A stretch of 64,000 nucleotides of DNA from Oceanicaulis sp. (GTDB lineage: Bacteria; Pseudomonadota; Alphaproteobacteria; Caulobacterales; Maricaulaceae). A model generated the notes under the pieces. The model did not search any database. It had not been told where the DNA came from and worked only from the letters and a program-made list of their open reading frames with translations. Of this stretch, positions 17,253-26,544 are shown piece after piece. Each line of letters opens with the position of its first letter. Within the stretch, counting starts at the first letter, position 1. A program made the position numbers and the translations under genes. The stretch lies in the NCBI GenBank assembly GCA_040112665.1, contig CP157796.1, positions 498,813-562,812 of the forward strand. The letters are read 5' to 3'.

Positions 17253-18020
17253 CTAGTTGAACCGCTCGCCGAGATAGTGCCGGCGCACGCTTGGATCGTT
17301 ACGGACTTCGTCGGGAGCACCCTCGAAAAGCACCTCTCCGTCATGAATGATCGTCGCCCGGTCGCAGATCTCCAGCGTCTCGCGGACATTGTGATCGGTG
17401 ATCAGGATTCCGATCCCGCGCTCCTTGAGATACTCGACCAGATCGCGAATGTCGGCGATGGCCAGCGGGTCGATCCCGGCGAAGGGTTCGTCGAGCAGCA
17501 TGAAGCTGGGCTGCGCGGCCAGGGCGCGCGCGATCTCCACCCGGCGGCGCTCGCCGCCCGACAGCGCCATGGCCGGGCTGTCGGCGAGGTGGGAGATGTG
17601 CAGCTCCTCGAGCAGCTCGGAGACCAGCTCCTTGCGGCGCTTGCGGTCGGGTTCGGCGATCTCTGCGACGGCGGCGACGTTGTCGTACACCGACAGCCCG
17701 CGGAAGATCGACGCTTCCTGCGGCAGATAGCCGATGCCCAGCCTGGCGCGCTGGTACATGGGCAGTTCGGTGATCGTCTCGCCGTCGAGCATTATCGTCC
17801 CGCTGTCGGCCTTGATCAGGCCGGTGATCATGTAGAAGCAGGTCGTCTTGCCGGCGCCGTTCGGGCCCAGAAGCCCCGCCACCTCGCCGCGATCGAGCGA
17901 GAGCGAGACATTCTTGACCACAGCACGCCGGCCGTAGGATTTCGCCAGGCCCTCGACCCGGATTCCCGTCCGCTCCGGCGCGGGCGCCGGCTCGGCCGGC
18001 CTGTCCGCAACATCGGTCAT
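17253..18020 (-). CDS. lptB: LPS export ABC transporter ATPase LptB
   Basis: 255 aa. Powers extraction of LPS from the inner membrane by LptB2FG. Walker A GLLGPNGAGKTTCFYMI, Q-loop GYLPQEASIFRGLSV, signature LSGGERRRVEIARALA, Walker B FMLLDEPFAGIDPLAI and H-loop ILITDHNVRETL are all present. A short Pro/Ala-rich N-terminus precedes the domain. It follows lptA by 37 bases and is followed closely by rpoN, the standard proteobacterial order. Confidence 0.95.
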   Translation of the reverse strand: MTDVADRPAEPAPAPERTGIRVEGLAKSYGRRAVVKNVSLSLDRGEVAGLLGPNGAGKTTCFYMITGLIKADSGTIMLDGETITELPMYQRARLGIGYLPQEASIFRGLSVYDNVAAVAEIAEPDRKRRKELVSELLEELHISHLADSPAMALSGGERRRVEIARALAAQPSFMLLDEPFAGIDPLAIADIRDLVEYLKERGIGILITDHNVRETLEICDRATIIHDGEVLFEGAPDEVRNDPSVRRHYLGERFN

Positions 18021-18057
18021 GCTGGCCCCTTTACGCCTAAGATTTGGTGAAAGCGCC

Positions 18058-18651
18058 TCAGCGCCCCTCGGCCGGCACGAACGGCTCGGGGCCGTCGCCG
18101 GGGATTTCGGGCTGCGGGCACTCGCCCGGCGCAGGAACCGACGCGGCCCCGGCCTGGGGATCTTCGAAGAACACCGAGCGCACCCGGCGGCTTTCGCCCT
18201 GCCCCCCGCCGACCAGGCGCGCCTGACCGCCGTCGATGTCGGCGAAAAGGCTCTCTCCGGTGGAGACGTTGCAGCCCTGGGTGAGCACCACCGAACCGGT
18301 CAGCTCGATCGTGCCGGCGTCGAAGTCGTAGACGCCCTCGTCGCCGCGCGCGATCTCGGCGGGCGTGACGTAGTACACGTCCCCGACCGCGACCATACGC
18401 CGGATCTGGCCGAAGCCGCCGCCTTCGCGCCGGTCGAAGAAGATCTCCACCGTGTCGGCGCGCAGCCGCGCGTCGCCGCGCAGGATGTTCACGTCGCCTT
18501 GATAGATCACCCGGCCTTCGCGGTCGAAGACCTCGCCGCGATCGGCGCTGACGTCGATCGGGCCGTCGCCGGGCGCGTTCGGCGCGGGCTGGGCCTGGGC
18601 GGCGGCGGCGAGCAAAGCTGCGGCGGCCGTGGCGGCGAGGGCGCGGATCAT
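18058..18651 (-). CDS. lptA: LPS transport periplasmic protein LptA
   Basis: 197 aa with a signal peptide (1-~20). The OstA/LptA beta-jellyroll begins IDVSADRGEVFDREGRVIYQGDVNILRGDARLRADTVEIFF, and continues with AVGDVYYVTPAEIARGDEGVYDFDAGTIELTGSVVLTQGCN. It bridges LptC and LptD across the periplasm. A Pro-rich C-terminal tail of about 40 residues is extra. The first four bases overlap the lptC stop (ATGA), implying translational coupling. Confidence 0.9.
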   Translation of the reverse strand: MIRALAATAAAALLAAAAQAQPAPNAPGDGPIDVSADRGEVFDREGRVIYQGDVNILRGDARLRADTVEIFFDRREGGGFGQIRRMVAVGDVYYVTPAEIARGDEGVYDFDAGTIELTGSVVLTQGCNVSTGESLFADIDGGQARLVGGGQGESRRVRSVFFEDPQAGAASVPAPGECPQPEIPGDGPEPFVPAEGR

Positions 18652-19313
18652 GGCTGGGTCTCCGGTTCTTCAGCGTCGTTCATATACAGCCGCGTCTGGA
18701 CGCCGTCTTCAAGGATGATGCGGCGGCCGTCGTCCTCGACCTCGAACCGGCCGGCCCGGACCGCGCCCCAGGGCGCCTCGCCATAGACCGGCGCATCGCC
18801 GGACAGACGGCCTTCGCGCAGATGGATCAGAGCGGCTTCGGTACGAAACGTATATCCCGAGGCGGTGTTCAGGCGCACTTCGTCCTGAAGCAGGAGGGTC
18901 TGGGCGGTCTCGTCGAACACGCCGGCGCGGGCGAGCACCGAAGAGGCCTCCTCGGCGGCCGCGTCGACCAGCGCGTAGTCGAGCGTGGGCGATTCAAGGT
19001 CTGCGACAGCGCCCGCCCCGCCTGAGCGCCGCGCCGCGGTCAGGGCGGTGACCACGAAGGGCGCGCCGCCCTGGTCCCGGCCGGTGAAGCGCGGATTGAC
19101 GATGCGTTCGCCGCCGGTGATCTCGGCGGCCGGCTCGTCGACGACCCCCATGGCGGAAATCACGATCTGGACCGCGACATTGATCAGCACGCCGGCGGCG
19201 AGCGCGATCAGGCAGAGCCTGGCCAGCCGCACCAGGCGCGACCGCCGCCGAGCCCCCGCGAGCGAGCGAGCGCGCCGCTGTCCGATCAGGGTTCCGGCCG
19301 TCGCAGCTGTCAC
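18648..19313 (-). CDS. lptC: LPS export system protein LptC
   Basis: 221 aa. One membrane span near 30-52 (LCLIALAAGVLINVAVQIVIS), then a periplasmic domain with NPRFTGRDQGGAPFVVTA, FDETAQTLLLQDEVRLNTASGYTFRTEAALIHL and GEAPWGAVRAGRFEVEDDG, the pattern of LptC. It passes LPS from LptB2FG to LptA. The start is GTG (19311-19313) with CGGAGG upstream. It lies 19 bases after rnd and overlaps lptA by four. Confidence 0.85.
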   Translation of the reverse strand: MTAATAGTLIGQRRARSLAGARRRSRLVRLARLCLIALAAGVLINVAVQIVISAMGVVDEPAAEITGGERIVNPRFTGRDQGGAPFVVTALTAARRSGGAGAVADLESPTLDYALVDAAAEEASSVLARAGVFDETAQTLLLQDEVRLNTASGYTFRTEAALIHLREGRLSGDAPVYGEAPWGAVRAGRFEVEDDGRRIILEDGVQTRLYMNDAEEPETQP

Positions 19314-19332
19314 GGTGGCGGCCTCCGTCCGG

Positions 19333-19947
19333 TCAGGAGTGAGCGAAGATGTCGATATCCTGCCAGCCGGCCAGATCGAGCCGGGCGCGGGCGGGCAGGA
19401 ATTCGAAACAGGCGCGGGCGAGTTCGGTGCGGCCTTCGCGCTCGAGCATGGCGGCGAGTCCGTCGCGGATGGCGTGCAGATGCAGCACGTCCGAGGCGGC
19501 GTAGGCGAGCTGGGCCTCGCTGAGATTTTCCGCCGCCCAGTCCGAGCTCTGCTGCTGTTTGGACAGCTCCACCCCGGCGATCTCGCGGGCGACGTCCTTC
19601 AGCCCGTGCCTGTCGGTGTAGGTGCGCACGAGCTTGGACGCGATCTTGGTGCAGAAGACCGGCGCGATCTCGACGCCGAGATCGCGCAGCACCACGGCCA
19701 CGTCGAAGCGGGCGAAATGCAGGATCTTCTCGACCGACCGGTCGGCGAGCAGCGCCTTGAGGTTCGGGCAGTTATAGGTCTTGCGATCGAGTTGGACGAT
19801 GTGGGCCTCCCCGTCGCCGGCGGAGAGCTGGACCAGGCACACCTGGTCGCGCACCAGCGACAGGCCCTGGGTTTCGGTGTCCACGGCCACGCGCGCGCCG
19901 AGATCGAGACCGGCGGGCAGATCGCCCTTGTGCAAATGAACGCTCAT
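19333..19947 (-). CDS. rnd: Ribonuclease D, single-domain form
   Basis: 204 aa DEDDy 3'-5' exoribonuclease. Exo I VAVDTETQGLS, Exo II ILHFARFDVAVV, and Exo III with Tyr in LSEAQLAYAASDVLHLHAI. The protein lacks the HRDC domains of E. coli RNase D (about 375 aa); this short form is usual in alphaproteobacteria beside lptC. It trims tRNA and other structured RNA 3' ends. It heads the lptC-lptA-lptB-rpoN cluster. Confidence 0.92.
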   Translation of the reverse strand: MSVHLHKGDLPAGLDLGARVAVDTETQGLSLVRDQVCLVQLSAGDGEAHIVQLDRKTYNCPNLKALLADRSVEKILHFARFDVAVVLRDLGVEIAPVFCTKIASKLVRTYTDRHGLKDVAREIAGVELSKQQQSSDWAAENLSEAQLAYAASDVLHLHAIRDGLAAMLEREGRTELARACFEFLPARARLDLAGWQDIDIFAHS

Positions 19948-20132
19948 GATGAATCGCAGTCCGCTCGAACCGGCGGTGTCGCCAGCCTAAACCTCAACCT
20001 CCTATCGGGGTTTCGGCGCGCGAGGTCAACGCGGCAGGGTTTACGCATACCCGATATACTGCGCTGAACGCTTTCACGAACACACGGCTTCGCGCATATG
20101 CGGCGGGTCATCCAGCCGCCCCCAAAATTTTT

Positions 20133-20516
20133 ATGGACGCTTCGTCGAACACCGACCGGATTCAGCTGCGCGTCGACCCGGCCGCAGGTGTCCTGTCCCT
20201 GCACTTCAAAGGCCCGGTCAACGCCGACGATCTGGAGATCGCGCACGAGCGCCTCGTGGACGTCGCCACCAAGACCCAGGTCGGCGCGATCCTCATCGAC
20301 GCGCGATTTTCCGAACCGGCCTACACGCCGGCCGAGCTGATCGACAATGTCGAACGCTCGCTGCAATTCGTCGCGCCGCGCCGCTGCGCCTTCGTGGCGA
20401 GCGAGGACCGCAAGCGCGAGGTCATGCTGATCGAGACGGTGAGCTTTCCCTTCTCGGTGCGGGTGCGCGCCTTCACCACGCTCGAAGACGCGCGCGCCTG
20501 GGCCTCCGAAGTCTAG
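20133..20516 (+). CDS. STAS/SpoIIAA-like hypothetical protein
   Basis: 127 aa. The order of predicted strands and helices (IQLRVDPAAGVLSLHFKGPVNADDLEIAHERLVDVA, GAILIDARFSEPAYTPAELIDNVERSL, RCAFVASEDRKREVMLIE, VRVRAFTTLEDARAWASEV) matches the SpoIIAA-like/STAS-like family found widely in alphaproteobacteria. The conserved last part TTLEDARAWA is common to those proteins. Function unknown. No clear ribosome site precedes the ATG (AAAATTTTT upstream), so the start is uncertain. It ends at a CTAG shared with the convergent phosphatase gene. Confidence 0.65.
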   Translation: MDASSNTDRIQLRVDPAAGVLSLHFKGPVNADDLEIAHERLVDVATKTQVGAILIDARFSEPAYTPAELIDNVERSLQFVAPRRCAFVASEDRKREVMLIETVSFPFSVRVRAFTTLEDARAWASEV

Positions 20517-21241
20517 GCGTCTCCGCCGACGCTGAGCACCTCTTCAAGCGCGCCGTCGACGAACACCCCTGCGCTCAGCCGGCCGCCATAGACCGCGCCT
20601 GTGTCGAGGCCCACGCGGTTCGCCCGGATCTCGGGCCCCTCGCCGGGGGTGTGCGCATGCACCACGCGCAAACCCTCCACCCAGGGTTCGGCGTCCACGC
20701 CCATGAACAGCGGATCGCGCGACCAGAGCAGTTCCTCGTCCGACTGCGCGTCGAGCGGCTTTCTGGGCCGGACGCCGGCGTGCACGAAGAACAGGCCGTC
20801 CTCGCGATCGAGGTGATAGACCGGCCGCTCTTCGAGAATGCGCTTGAGGAAATCCCGGTGCGCCGGAGGAACCAGATCGAAGCTGCGCCAGCAGCGCGAG
20901 GCCGAAAGGCGCGTCGCGCCGTAGCTTTTCAGCGTCGCCTTCGCCCCGTTCGTCCACCACAGGGCGGCCGCGCGCTCGGCGTCGCCGGGCTTCAGGCTCA
21001 GCGCCTCGTGCATCATCTGGTCGTGATTGCCCGGCAGGACGACATGGCCGTCCTCATCGAGCTTCATGATGATGTCGATCACGCGCGCGCTGTCCGGCCC
21101 CCGGTCGACATAATCGCCGAGCATGACGATCCGATGCTCGCGATCCTCATGAAGCGTGCGCGCATGCCGGCCGATCTTCGCCAGCAGCGTCTCCAGCGCG
21201 TCCGCGCACCCGTGAACGTCTCCGACCGCATAATACAGCAT
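20513..21241 (-). CDS. Metallophosphoesterase, PPP-type Ser/Thr or diadenosine phosphatase
   Basis: 242 aa. The metal-binding motifs of the PPP phosphoesterases are visible: YAVGDVHGCADAL, MLGDYVDRGPDSARV, VVLPGNHDQMM and the later VVHAHTP...NRVGLDTGAVYGG. This is the Shp/ApaH-like bacterial group acting on phosphoproteins or Ap4A. The ATG at 21241 puts the first metal motif near the N-terminus as in the family; the longer reading starts with low-complexity residues. No signal peptide. Substrate not deducible. Confidence 0.88.
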   Translation of the reverse strand: MLYYAVGDVHGCADALETLLAKIGRHARTLHEDREHRIVMLGDYVDRGPDSARVIDIIMKLDEDGHVVLPGNHDQMMHEALSLKPGDAERAAALWWTNGAKATLKSYGATRLSASRCWRSFDLVPPAHRDFLKRILEERPVYHLDREDGLFFVHAGVRPRKPLDAQSDEELLWSRDPLFMGVDAEPWVEGLRVVHAHTPGEGPEIRANRVGLDTGAVYGGRLSAGVFVDGALEEVLSVGGDA

Positions 21242-21393
21242 GACAGGGAGACTCCGCGCAGACGGCGGTCGTTGCAAGCGGGATGCAGATGGGGGTGCGG
21301 TGCGACGCGGATTATGACGCGGATTATAGAGAGCCGCTAATACCAATTCTGGAGAGCACCGGGACCCAGCCCCTGCCGGGGCATTCTTCGCCT

Positions 21394-21418
21394 GAAATCA
21401 GTCCCCCGGACTGATTTC
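21394..21418. repeat. Intergenic palindrome, copy 2
   Basis: A perfect 11-bp inverted repeat GAAATCAGTCC / GGACTGATTTC with loop CCC lies downstream of tRNA-Leu. It shares centre and left flank with the palindrome at 15705-15729, with compensating changes in both arms. It may end or stabilise the tRNA precursor, but no T-run follows. Confidence 0.65.
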
Positions 21419-21443
21419 TCATGCTTCACATGACCGGCTTGAA

Positions 21444-21530
<87 letters not shown>

Positions 21531-21548
21531 TCGGGGTCGGAGCGGGGG

Positions 21549-21577
21549 AGATAATGGAAGGGCGGCGGCGCTGTCAA
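21549..21577 (-). promoter_or_regulatory. Promoter of tRNA-Leu
   Basis: Minus-strand TTGACA and TTATCT are separated by exactly 17 bases, 19 bases upstream of the tRNA 5' end. This is the best sigma-70-type promoter seen in the window. Confidence 0.75.
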
Positions 21578-21726
21578 CGCCCTGTCGCCGCAGGTGCTGC
21601 GCAAGCCTTGCAGAACGGGCCGGGCGCGCATGGACACCGGGAGCGTTTTTTGGTCTATCGGCGCGCGAAGACTAGCTCTGGCGGGGAAGACGCCTGTTTT
21701 CTCCGCAACGCCCAGCGAGGCTGATT

Positions 21727-22710
21727 ATGAAACTGCGCGACGAGATGATCACCGTGTTCGGCGCTTCCGGCTTCATCGGCCGGTACGTGGTGCGCCGCCT
21801 GGCCAAGGCCGGCTACCGGGTGCGTGCGGCGACGCGCCGTCCGCATCTGGCCAACGAACTCAAGCCCATGGGCGTGGTCGGCCAGATCCAGCTGGTGCAG
21901 GCCAACGTGAAGGACCGCGCCTCGGTCGAGCGCGCGGTCGAGGGCGCCTCGGGCGTCATCAATCTGGTCGGCATCCTGGCCGAGGCCGGCAAGCAGAGCT
22001 TCGACGCGCTCCAGCACAAGGGCGCAGGCCTGATCGCGGAAAGCGCGAAAAAGGCCGGAATCACCAGGATGGTCCACATCTCCGCCATCGGCGCGGACGA
22101 GGACAGCCGCAGCAAATATGCAAAGACCAAGGCGCTGGGCGAGAAGACCGTGCGCGCCGCGATCCCCGAGGCGGTGATCCTGCGCCCCTCCATCGTGTTC
22201 GGCCCGGAAGACGAGTTCTTCAACAAGTTCGCCGACATGGCCCGCTTCGCCCCCGCCTTGCCCCTGATCGGCGGCGGCAGGACGAAGTTCCAGCCGGTCT
22301 ATTGCGACGACGTCGCCGAGTGCGCGGTGCGCGCGCTGGAGATGGACGCCGCGCGCGGGCGCACGTTCGAGCTCGGCGGGCCCGGGGTCTTCACCTTCAA
22401 GGAGATCCTGGAATTCATCATGGAGACGACCGGCCGCAAGCGCGTGCTCGTTCCCATCCCCTTCGCCGCGGCGACCGGCATGGGGCTGATCGGCGAGATC
22501 ACCGGCAAGCTGCCTTTCGTGCAGCCCTTCCTGACCCGCGACCAGGTCCTGCTTTTAAAGCGCGACAATGTCGCCGGCGAGGGATCGGACGATGTCGGCC
22601 TAATCGCCGATCTGGGGGTCGAGACCGAAAGCGTCGAGGCGATCGTGCCGGGCTATCTGGCGCGCTACCGCAAGGCCGGGCAGTTCGCCGAGGAGACCGA
22701 ACGGGCCTAG
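21727..22710 (+). CDS. NDUFA9-like NAD(P)H-binding protein
   Basis: 327 aa atypical SDR of the complex I NDUFA9 subunit family, common in alphaproteobacteria. Dinucleotide-binding motif ITVFGASGFIGRYVVRRLAKAGY at 8-30, then RAATRRPHLANELKPMG, INLVGILAE, HISAIGADEDSRSKYAKTKALGE and ILRPSIVFGPEDEFFNKFA. The YAKTK replaces the catalytic YxxxK; the mitochondrial homologue is an accessory subunit rather than an enzyme. A link to respiratory complex I is plausible by family only; no nuo genes are near. Forty bases upstream of hslV on the same strand. Confidence 0.85.
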   Translation: MKLRDEMITVFGASGFIGRYVVRRLAKAGYRVRAATRRPHLANELKPMGVVGQIQLVQANVKDRASVERAVEGASGVINLVGILAEAGKQSFDALQHKGAGLIAESAKKAGITRMVHISAIGADEDSRSKYAKTKALGEKTVRAAIPEAVILRPSIVFGPEDEFFNKFADMARFAPALPLIGGGRTKFQPVYCDDVAECAVRALEMDAARGRTFELGGPGVFTFKEILEFIMETTGRKRVLVPIPFAAATGMGLIGEITGKLPFVQPFLTRDQVLLLKRDNVAGEGSDDVGLIADLGVETESVEAIVPGYLARYRKAGQFAEETERA

Positions 22711-22750
22711 GCCGCGTTCCCCATCGCCCGCGACAGAAAGGCCCTGACCG

Positions 22751-23296
22751 ATGAGCGATAACTTCCCCGGCTGGCACGCCACCACGATCCTGTGCGTGAG
22801 GCGTAACGGCAAGGTCGCGCTGGCCGGCGACGGCCAGGTCTCGATCGGCAACACCGTGATGAAGGCGACCGCCAGGAAGGTCCGGCCGCTGTCGGGCGGC
22901 AAGGTGATCGCGGGCTTCGCCGGCGCCACGGCCGACGCGTTCGCACTGTTCGAACGGCTCGAAGGCAAGCTTGAAAGCCATTCGGGACAGCTCGCGCGGG
23001 CCTGCGTGGAGCTGGCCAAGGACTGGCGCACGGACCGCTACATGCGCCGGCTCGAGGCCATGCTGATCGTGGCCGACAAGGACGAAAGCTTCGTGCTGAC
23101 CGGCGCAGGCGACGTGCTCGAACCCGAAGACGGCATCGCGGCTATCGGGTCGGGCGGCAATTATGCGCTGGCCGCCGCCCGCGCGCTGATGGACTACGAG
23201 ACCGACGCGGAGACGATCGCGCGCAAGGCGATGAAGGTGGCCGCGGACATCTGCGTGTTCTCCAACGGCAATCTCACCGTCGAGACGCTGGGCTAG
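22751..23296 (+). CDS. hslV: ATP-dependent protease peptidase subunit HslV
   Basis: 181 aa. Proteasome-like peptidase of HslUV (ClpQY), which degrades misfolded and regulatory proteins. A ten-residue propeptide precedes the nucleophile Thr11 in [59 protein letters not shown] and [27 protein letters not shown] are all conserved. The hslU ATPase gene usually follows directly, but the next gene here is dapF on the other strand, so hslU must be elsewhere if present. Confidence 0.96.
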   Translation: MSDNFPGWHATTILCVRRNGKVALAGDGQVSIGNTVMKATARKVRPLSGGKVIAGFAGATADAFALFERLEGKLESHSGQLARACVELAKDWRTDRYMRRLEAMLIVADKDESFVLTGAGDVLEPEDGIAAIGSGGNYALAAARALMDYETDAETIARKAMKVAADICVFSNGNLTVETLG

Positions 23297-23300
23297 ACGC

Positions 23301-24143
23301 TCAGCCGGCGAAGGCGGCCAGAAGGTCTTCGGGCAGGTCGAGCCGGCCTTCGAGTTCGACCGGGCCGGCGAGATGGACGTGGCCGTCCTTGGTCCAGCGG
23401 ACCGGTAGCCGGCCGCCGTCGGCTTCGATAACCGCTTCGCGCGCCGCCAGCCCCCTGCGGTTCGCCGCGACCAGCGCGGCCGCAGCCCCGGTGCCGCAGG
23501 CCAGCGTCAGGCCGGCGCCGCGCTCCCAGACCTTCAGACGGATGTCCTCGGGCGAGCGTATTTCAGCAAAGCCGACATTAGCCTTTTCAGGGAAGAGCGG
23601 ATCGGTCTCAATCTTGGGCCCGATCGCTTCGATCGGCACTGCGTCGACCGATTTCACGAAGAAGACCACGTGCGGGTTGCCCATCGACACCGCGCCGGGG
23701 TCCTTCAGAACGCCGCCTTCGGGCAGCGCGACCTCGAAATCGAGCCGGTCGGTGGCGCTCTCGCGGGCCAGCGGGATCTCCCGCCAGTCGAGCCGGGCGG
23801 GGCCGAGATCGACCTCGGCCTGACCGCCGGGCTTGCGTCTGGCGCGCAAGGCCCCGCCGAGCGAGGACAGGGTCAAGCTCTCCCGCCCGTCCTCGTCGAA
23901 GATCAGCCAGGCCGCCGCGCGCGTGCCGTTGCCGCAGGCGCCGACTTCCGAGCCGTCCCGGTTCCAGACCCGCAGCCGGGCGTCGGCGCCGGGATCGTCC
24001 TCGAGCGCGAGCAGCTGATCGAAACGATGGCGGTCCGCGATCGCGCGCACGGCGGCCTCTTCAGGCGCGGCGGATCCGCCCTCGCCCCTGCGGTCGATCA
24101 GCACGAAGGCGTTGCCCGCCCCGTTCATGCGCCAGACGATCAT
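23301..24143 (-). CDS. dapF: Diaminopimelate epimerase
   Basis: 280 aa. Converts LL- to meso-diaminopimelate for lysine and peptidoglycan. MNGAGNAFVLID starts the N-terminal half; the two catalytic cysteines are Cys70 in VGACGNGTRAAAW and Cys216 in TLACGTGAAAAL. SMGNPHVVFFVK is also typical. Start at 24143 (MIVWRMNGAGN) with GGAG nine bases upstream; the open frame continues far upstream but there it is antisense to the S9 peptidase gene. dapF often neighbours mtaB/ftsY, but not here. Confidence 0.95.
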   Translation of the reverse strand: MIVWRMNGAGNAFVLIDRRGEGGSAAPEEAAVRAIADRHRFDQLLALEDDPGADARLRVWNRDGSEVGACGNGTRAAAWLIFDEDGRESLTLSSLGGALRARRKPGGQAEVDLGPARLDWREIPLARESATDRLDFEVALPEGGVLKDPGAVSMGNPHVVFFVKSVDAVPIEAIGPKIETDPLFPEKANVGFAEIRSPEDIRLKVWERGAGLTLACGTGAAAALVAANRRGLAAREAVIEADGGRLPVRWTKDGHVHLAGPVELEGRLDLPEDLLAAFAG

Positions 24144-24272
24144 CGCCTCGCTCTCCGAAACTCGCGCCGCCTCCTGCGCCACGTGTCGAAACCGTAATGG
24201 TGAAGGCTTTGACGGAACAGAGGCGGCGCTGTTGAATGCGCGGCGAGTTCGTCTGACAAGGGGAAAAACACC

Positions 24273-26519
24273 ATGATGCGATCGGGGCTCGTCCTCAGCG
24301 CTGCAGCCGCCGTACTGGCGCTCGCGGCCTGTTCGCCGTCTGAAGAGACTTCCATGACCGAAAACGACACCGAGTCCGCCGCGCAGGACGCCGCAGCCGA
24401 GCCGGCGCGGCCCGCCGCGTCCGAAGAGGCGCTGGCGCTGAACACCGCGATCCAGAACGAAGAAGAGCCGCTGGTCTGGCTCGAAGAGGTCGAGGGCGAA
24501 CGCGCGCTCGACTTCGCCCGGTCGATGAACGAACGCACGCTGGAGCGCTTGCAGTCCGATCCGCGCTATGACGTGCTTTACGATCGCGCACTCGAAGTGC
24601 TGCAGAGCGCGGACCGGATCCCCTACGTGGGCGTGCGCGGCGGCGAGCTGTGGAATTTCTGGCGTGACGCGCAGAACACCCACGGCCTTTGGCGCAAAAC
24701 CACGCCGGAAAGCTACGCCACCCAGTCGCCGGAGTGGGAGGTCGTGCTCGATCTCGACGCCCTGGCCGACGAGGAAGGCAAGAACTGGGTCTGGCGCGGC
24801 GCGAACTGCCTGGCGCCCGATTACGATCGCTGCCTCATCACCCTGTCCGACGGCGGTTCGGACGCGGCCGTCACCCGCGAATGGGACATGGAGAGCCGCA
24901 GCTTCGTCGAAGACGGCTTCGTCATCCCCGAGACCAAGGGCTCTGCGGCCTGGATCGACGCCGACACGCTGCTGGTCGCCACCGCGCTCGATCCCGCCGA
25001 GGCGACGAGCTCGGGCTATCCCTTCGTGGTCAAGCGCTGGGAGCGCGGCACGCCGATCGAGGACGCGGTCGAGGTGATCCGCGGGGCTGAGAGCAATGTC
25101 GGCGTCTGGCCTGCGCGCTTCGAAGCCGCCGACGGCACCGCCTACATGGCCGCGGTGCAGGCCGAGAGCTTTTTTGAAAGCGTGTACTGGTTCCTGCCCG
25201 AGGGCGCGTCCGGCGAGCCGGTGCGCATGCCGCTGCCGCGCAAATCCAGCCCGCGCGGCCTGTTCGACACCCAGCTGGTCTTCACCATCGAGGAAGACTG
25301 GACCCCGGCCGAGGGCGGGGAAAGCTATCCCGCCGGCGCGGTTCTGAGCTTCGACATGGCCGAGTTCGCCGAGACCGGCGCGCTGCCCGCGGTCGAGGCG
25401 GTGTTCGTGCCCAATGAGCGCCAGTCGATCGGCTCGGTCGCCTCGACCGCCGAGAACCTGCTCATGGTGGTCAACGACAACGTGGTGGGCCAGCTTCTCG
25501 CCTTCACCCACGACGAGGGCGGCTGGTCGAGCTCGGCGGTGCCGACGCCGGACAACGCGACGCTGTCGGTCGTCACGGCGGACGATCAGAGCGATCTCGC
25601 CTACATCAATGTCGAAGGCTTCCTGACGCCGGAGACGCTCTACCGCCTGACCCCCGAGCTGGGGCTCGAGCGGGCCAAGTCCGCGCCGGCCTGGTTCGAC
25701 ACCGAAGGCCTCGTGGTCGAGCAGCGCCAGGCCGAGAGCACGGACGGCACGATGATCCCCTATTTCATCGTGCGCGCCGAGGACGCGGCCGAGGCCGGCC
25801 CCACGCTTCTTTACGCCTATGGCGGCTTCCAGGTCAGCCTGACGCCGAACTATTCGGGCACGATGGGCCGGTCCTGGCTGGAGAACGGCGGGACCTACGT
25901 GCTGGCGAACATCCGAGGCGGCGGCGAGTTCGGCCCCGCCTGGCACCAGGCGGGCCTGCGCACCAATCGCCAGCGCATCTATGACGACCTGATCGCGGTC
26001 GCCGAGCAGCTGGTCGCAGACGGCGTCACCACGCCGGACCAGCTGGCGGTCGAAGGCGGCTCCAACGGCGGTCTGCTGACCGGGGTGATGTACACCCAGC
26101 GGCCCGACCTTTGGGGCGCGGTGATCAGCCAGGTGCCGCTTCTGGACATGCTGCGCTTCCACATGCTTCTGGCCGGGGCGAGCTGGCAGGATGAGTACGG
26201 CTTCCCTGACGACAACGAAGCCGAACGCGCCTTCCTCAAGGGCATCTCCCCGCTTCACAATGTCGAGCCGGGGACCGACTATCCGCCGCTCTTCCTTCTG
26301 ACCTCCACCAAGGACGACCGGGTGCATCCCGGCCATGCGCGGAAGATGGCCTATCTTCTGAACGAGCTCGGCGAGGACGTCCTCTACTACGAGAACATGG
26401 AGGGCGGTCACTCCGCCGCCGCCAATCTCGAAGAGACCGCCAAGCGGCTCGCGCTGGAGTTCACCTTCCTGATGCAGGAGCTGATGGGCCCGGCCGAGAC
26501 CGAGGCCGCCGCCGACTGA
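24273..26519 (+). CDS. Prolyl oligopeptidase family (S9A) lipoprotein
   Basis: 748 aa serine peptidase. Lipobox LALAAC with Cys20 places it in the envelope. The N-terminal beta-propeller covers about 60-490, opening EPLVWLEEVEGERALDFARSMNERTLERLQSD. The C-terminal alpha/beta-hydrolase domain has LYAYGGFQVSLTPNYSGTMGRSWLENGG, nucleophile Ser597 in VEGGSNGGLLTGVM, Asp682 in TSTKDDRVHPGHARK and His713 in EGGHSAAANLEE. It cleaves proline-containing peptides taken up or released in the periplasm. Start follows AAGGGGAA. A strong terminator follows. Confidence 0.94.
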   Translation: MMRSGLVLSAAAAVLALAACSPSEETSMTENDTESAAQDAAAEPARPAASEEALALNTAIQNEEEPLVWLEEVEGERALDFARSMNERTLERLQSDPRYDVLYDRALEVLQSADRIPYVGVRGGELWNFWRDAQNTHGLWRKTTPESYATQSPEWEVVLDLDALADEEGKNWVWRGANCLAPDYDRCLITLSDGGSDAAVTREWDMESRSFVEDGFVIPETKGSAAWIDADTLLVATALDPAEATSSGYPFVVKRWERGTPIEDAVEVIRGAESNVGVWPARFEAADGTAYMAAVQAESFFESVYWFLPEGASGEPVRMPLPRKSSPRGLFDTQLVFTIEEDWTPAEGGESYPAGAVLSFDMAEFAETGALPAVEAVFVPNERQSIGSVASTAENLLMVVNDNVVGQLLAFTHDEGGWSSSAVPTPDNATLSVVTADDQSDLAYINVEGFLTPETLYRLTPELGLERAKSAPAWFDTEGLVVEQRQAESTDGTMIPYFIVRAEDAAEAGPTLLYAYGGFQVSLTPNYSGTMGRSWLENGGTYVLANIRGGGEFGPAWHQAGLRTNRQRIYDDLIAVAEQLVADGVTTPDQLAVEGGSNGGLLTGVMYTQRPDLWGAVISQVPLLDMLRFHMLLAGASWQDEYGFPDDNEAERAFLKGISPLHNVEPGTDYPPLFLLTSTKDDRVHPGHARKMAYLLNELGEDVLYYENMEGGHSAAANLEETAKRLALEFTFLMQELMGPAETEAAAD

Positions 26520-26544
26520 CCGCCCGGCGGATCTGACTGAAACG

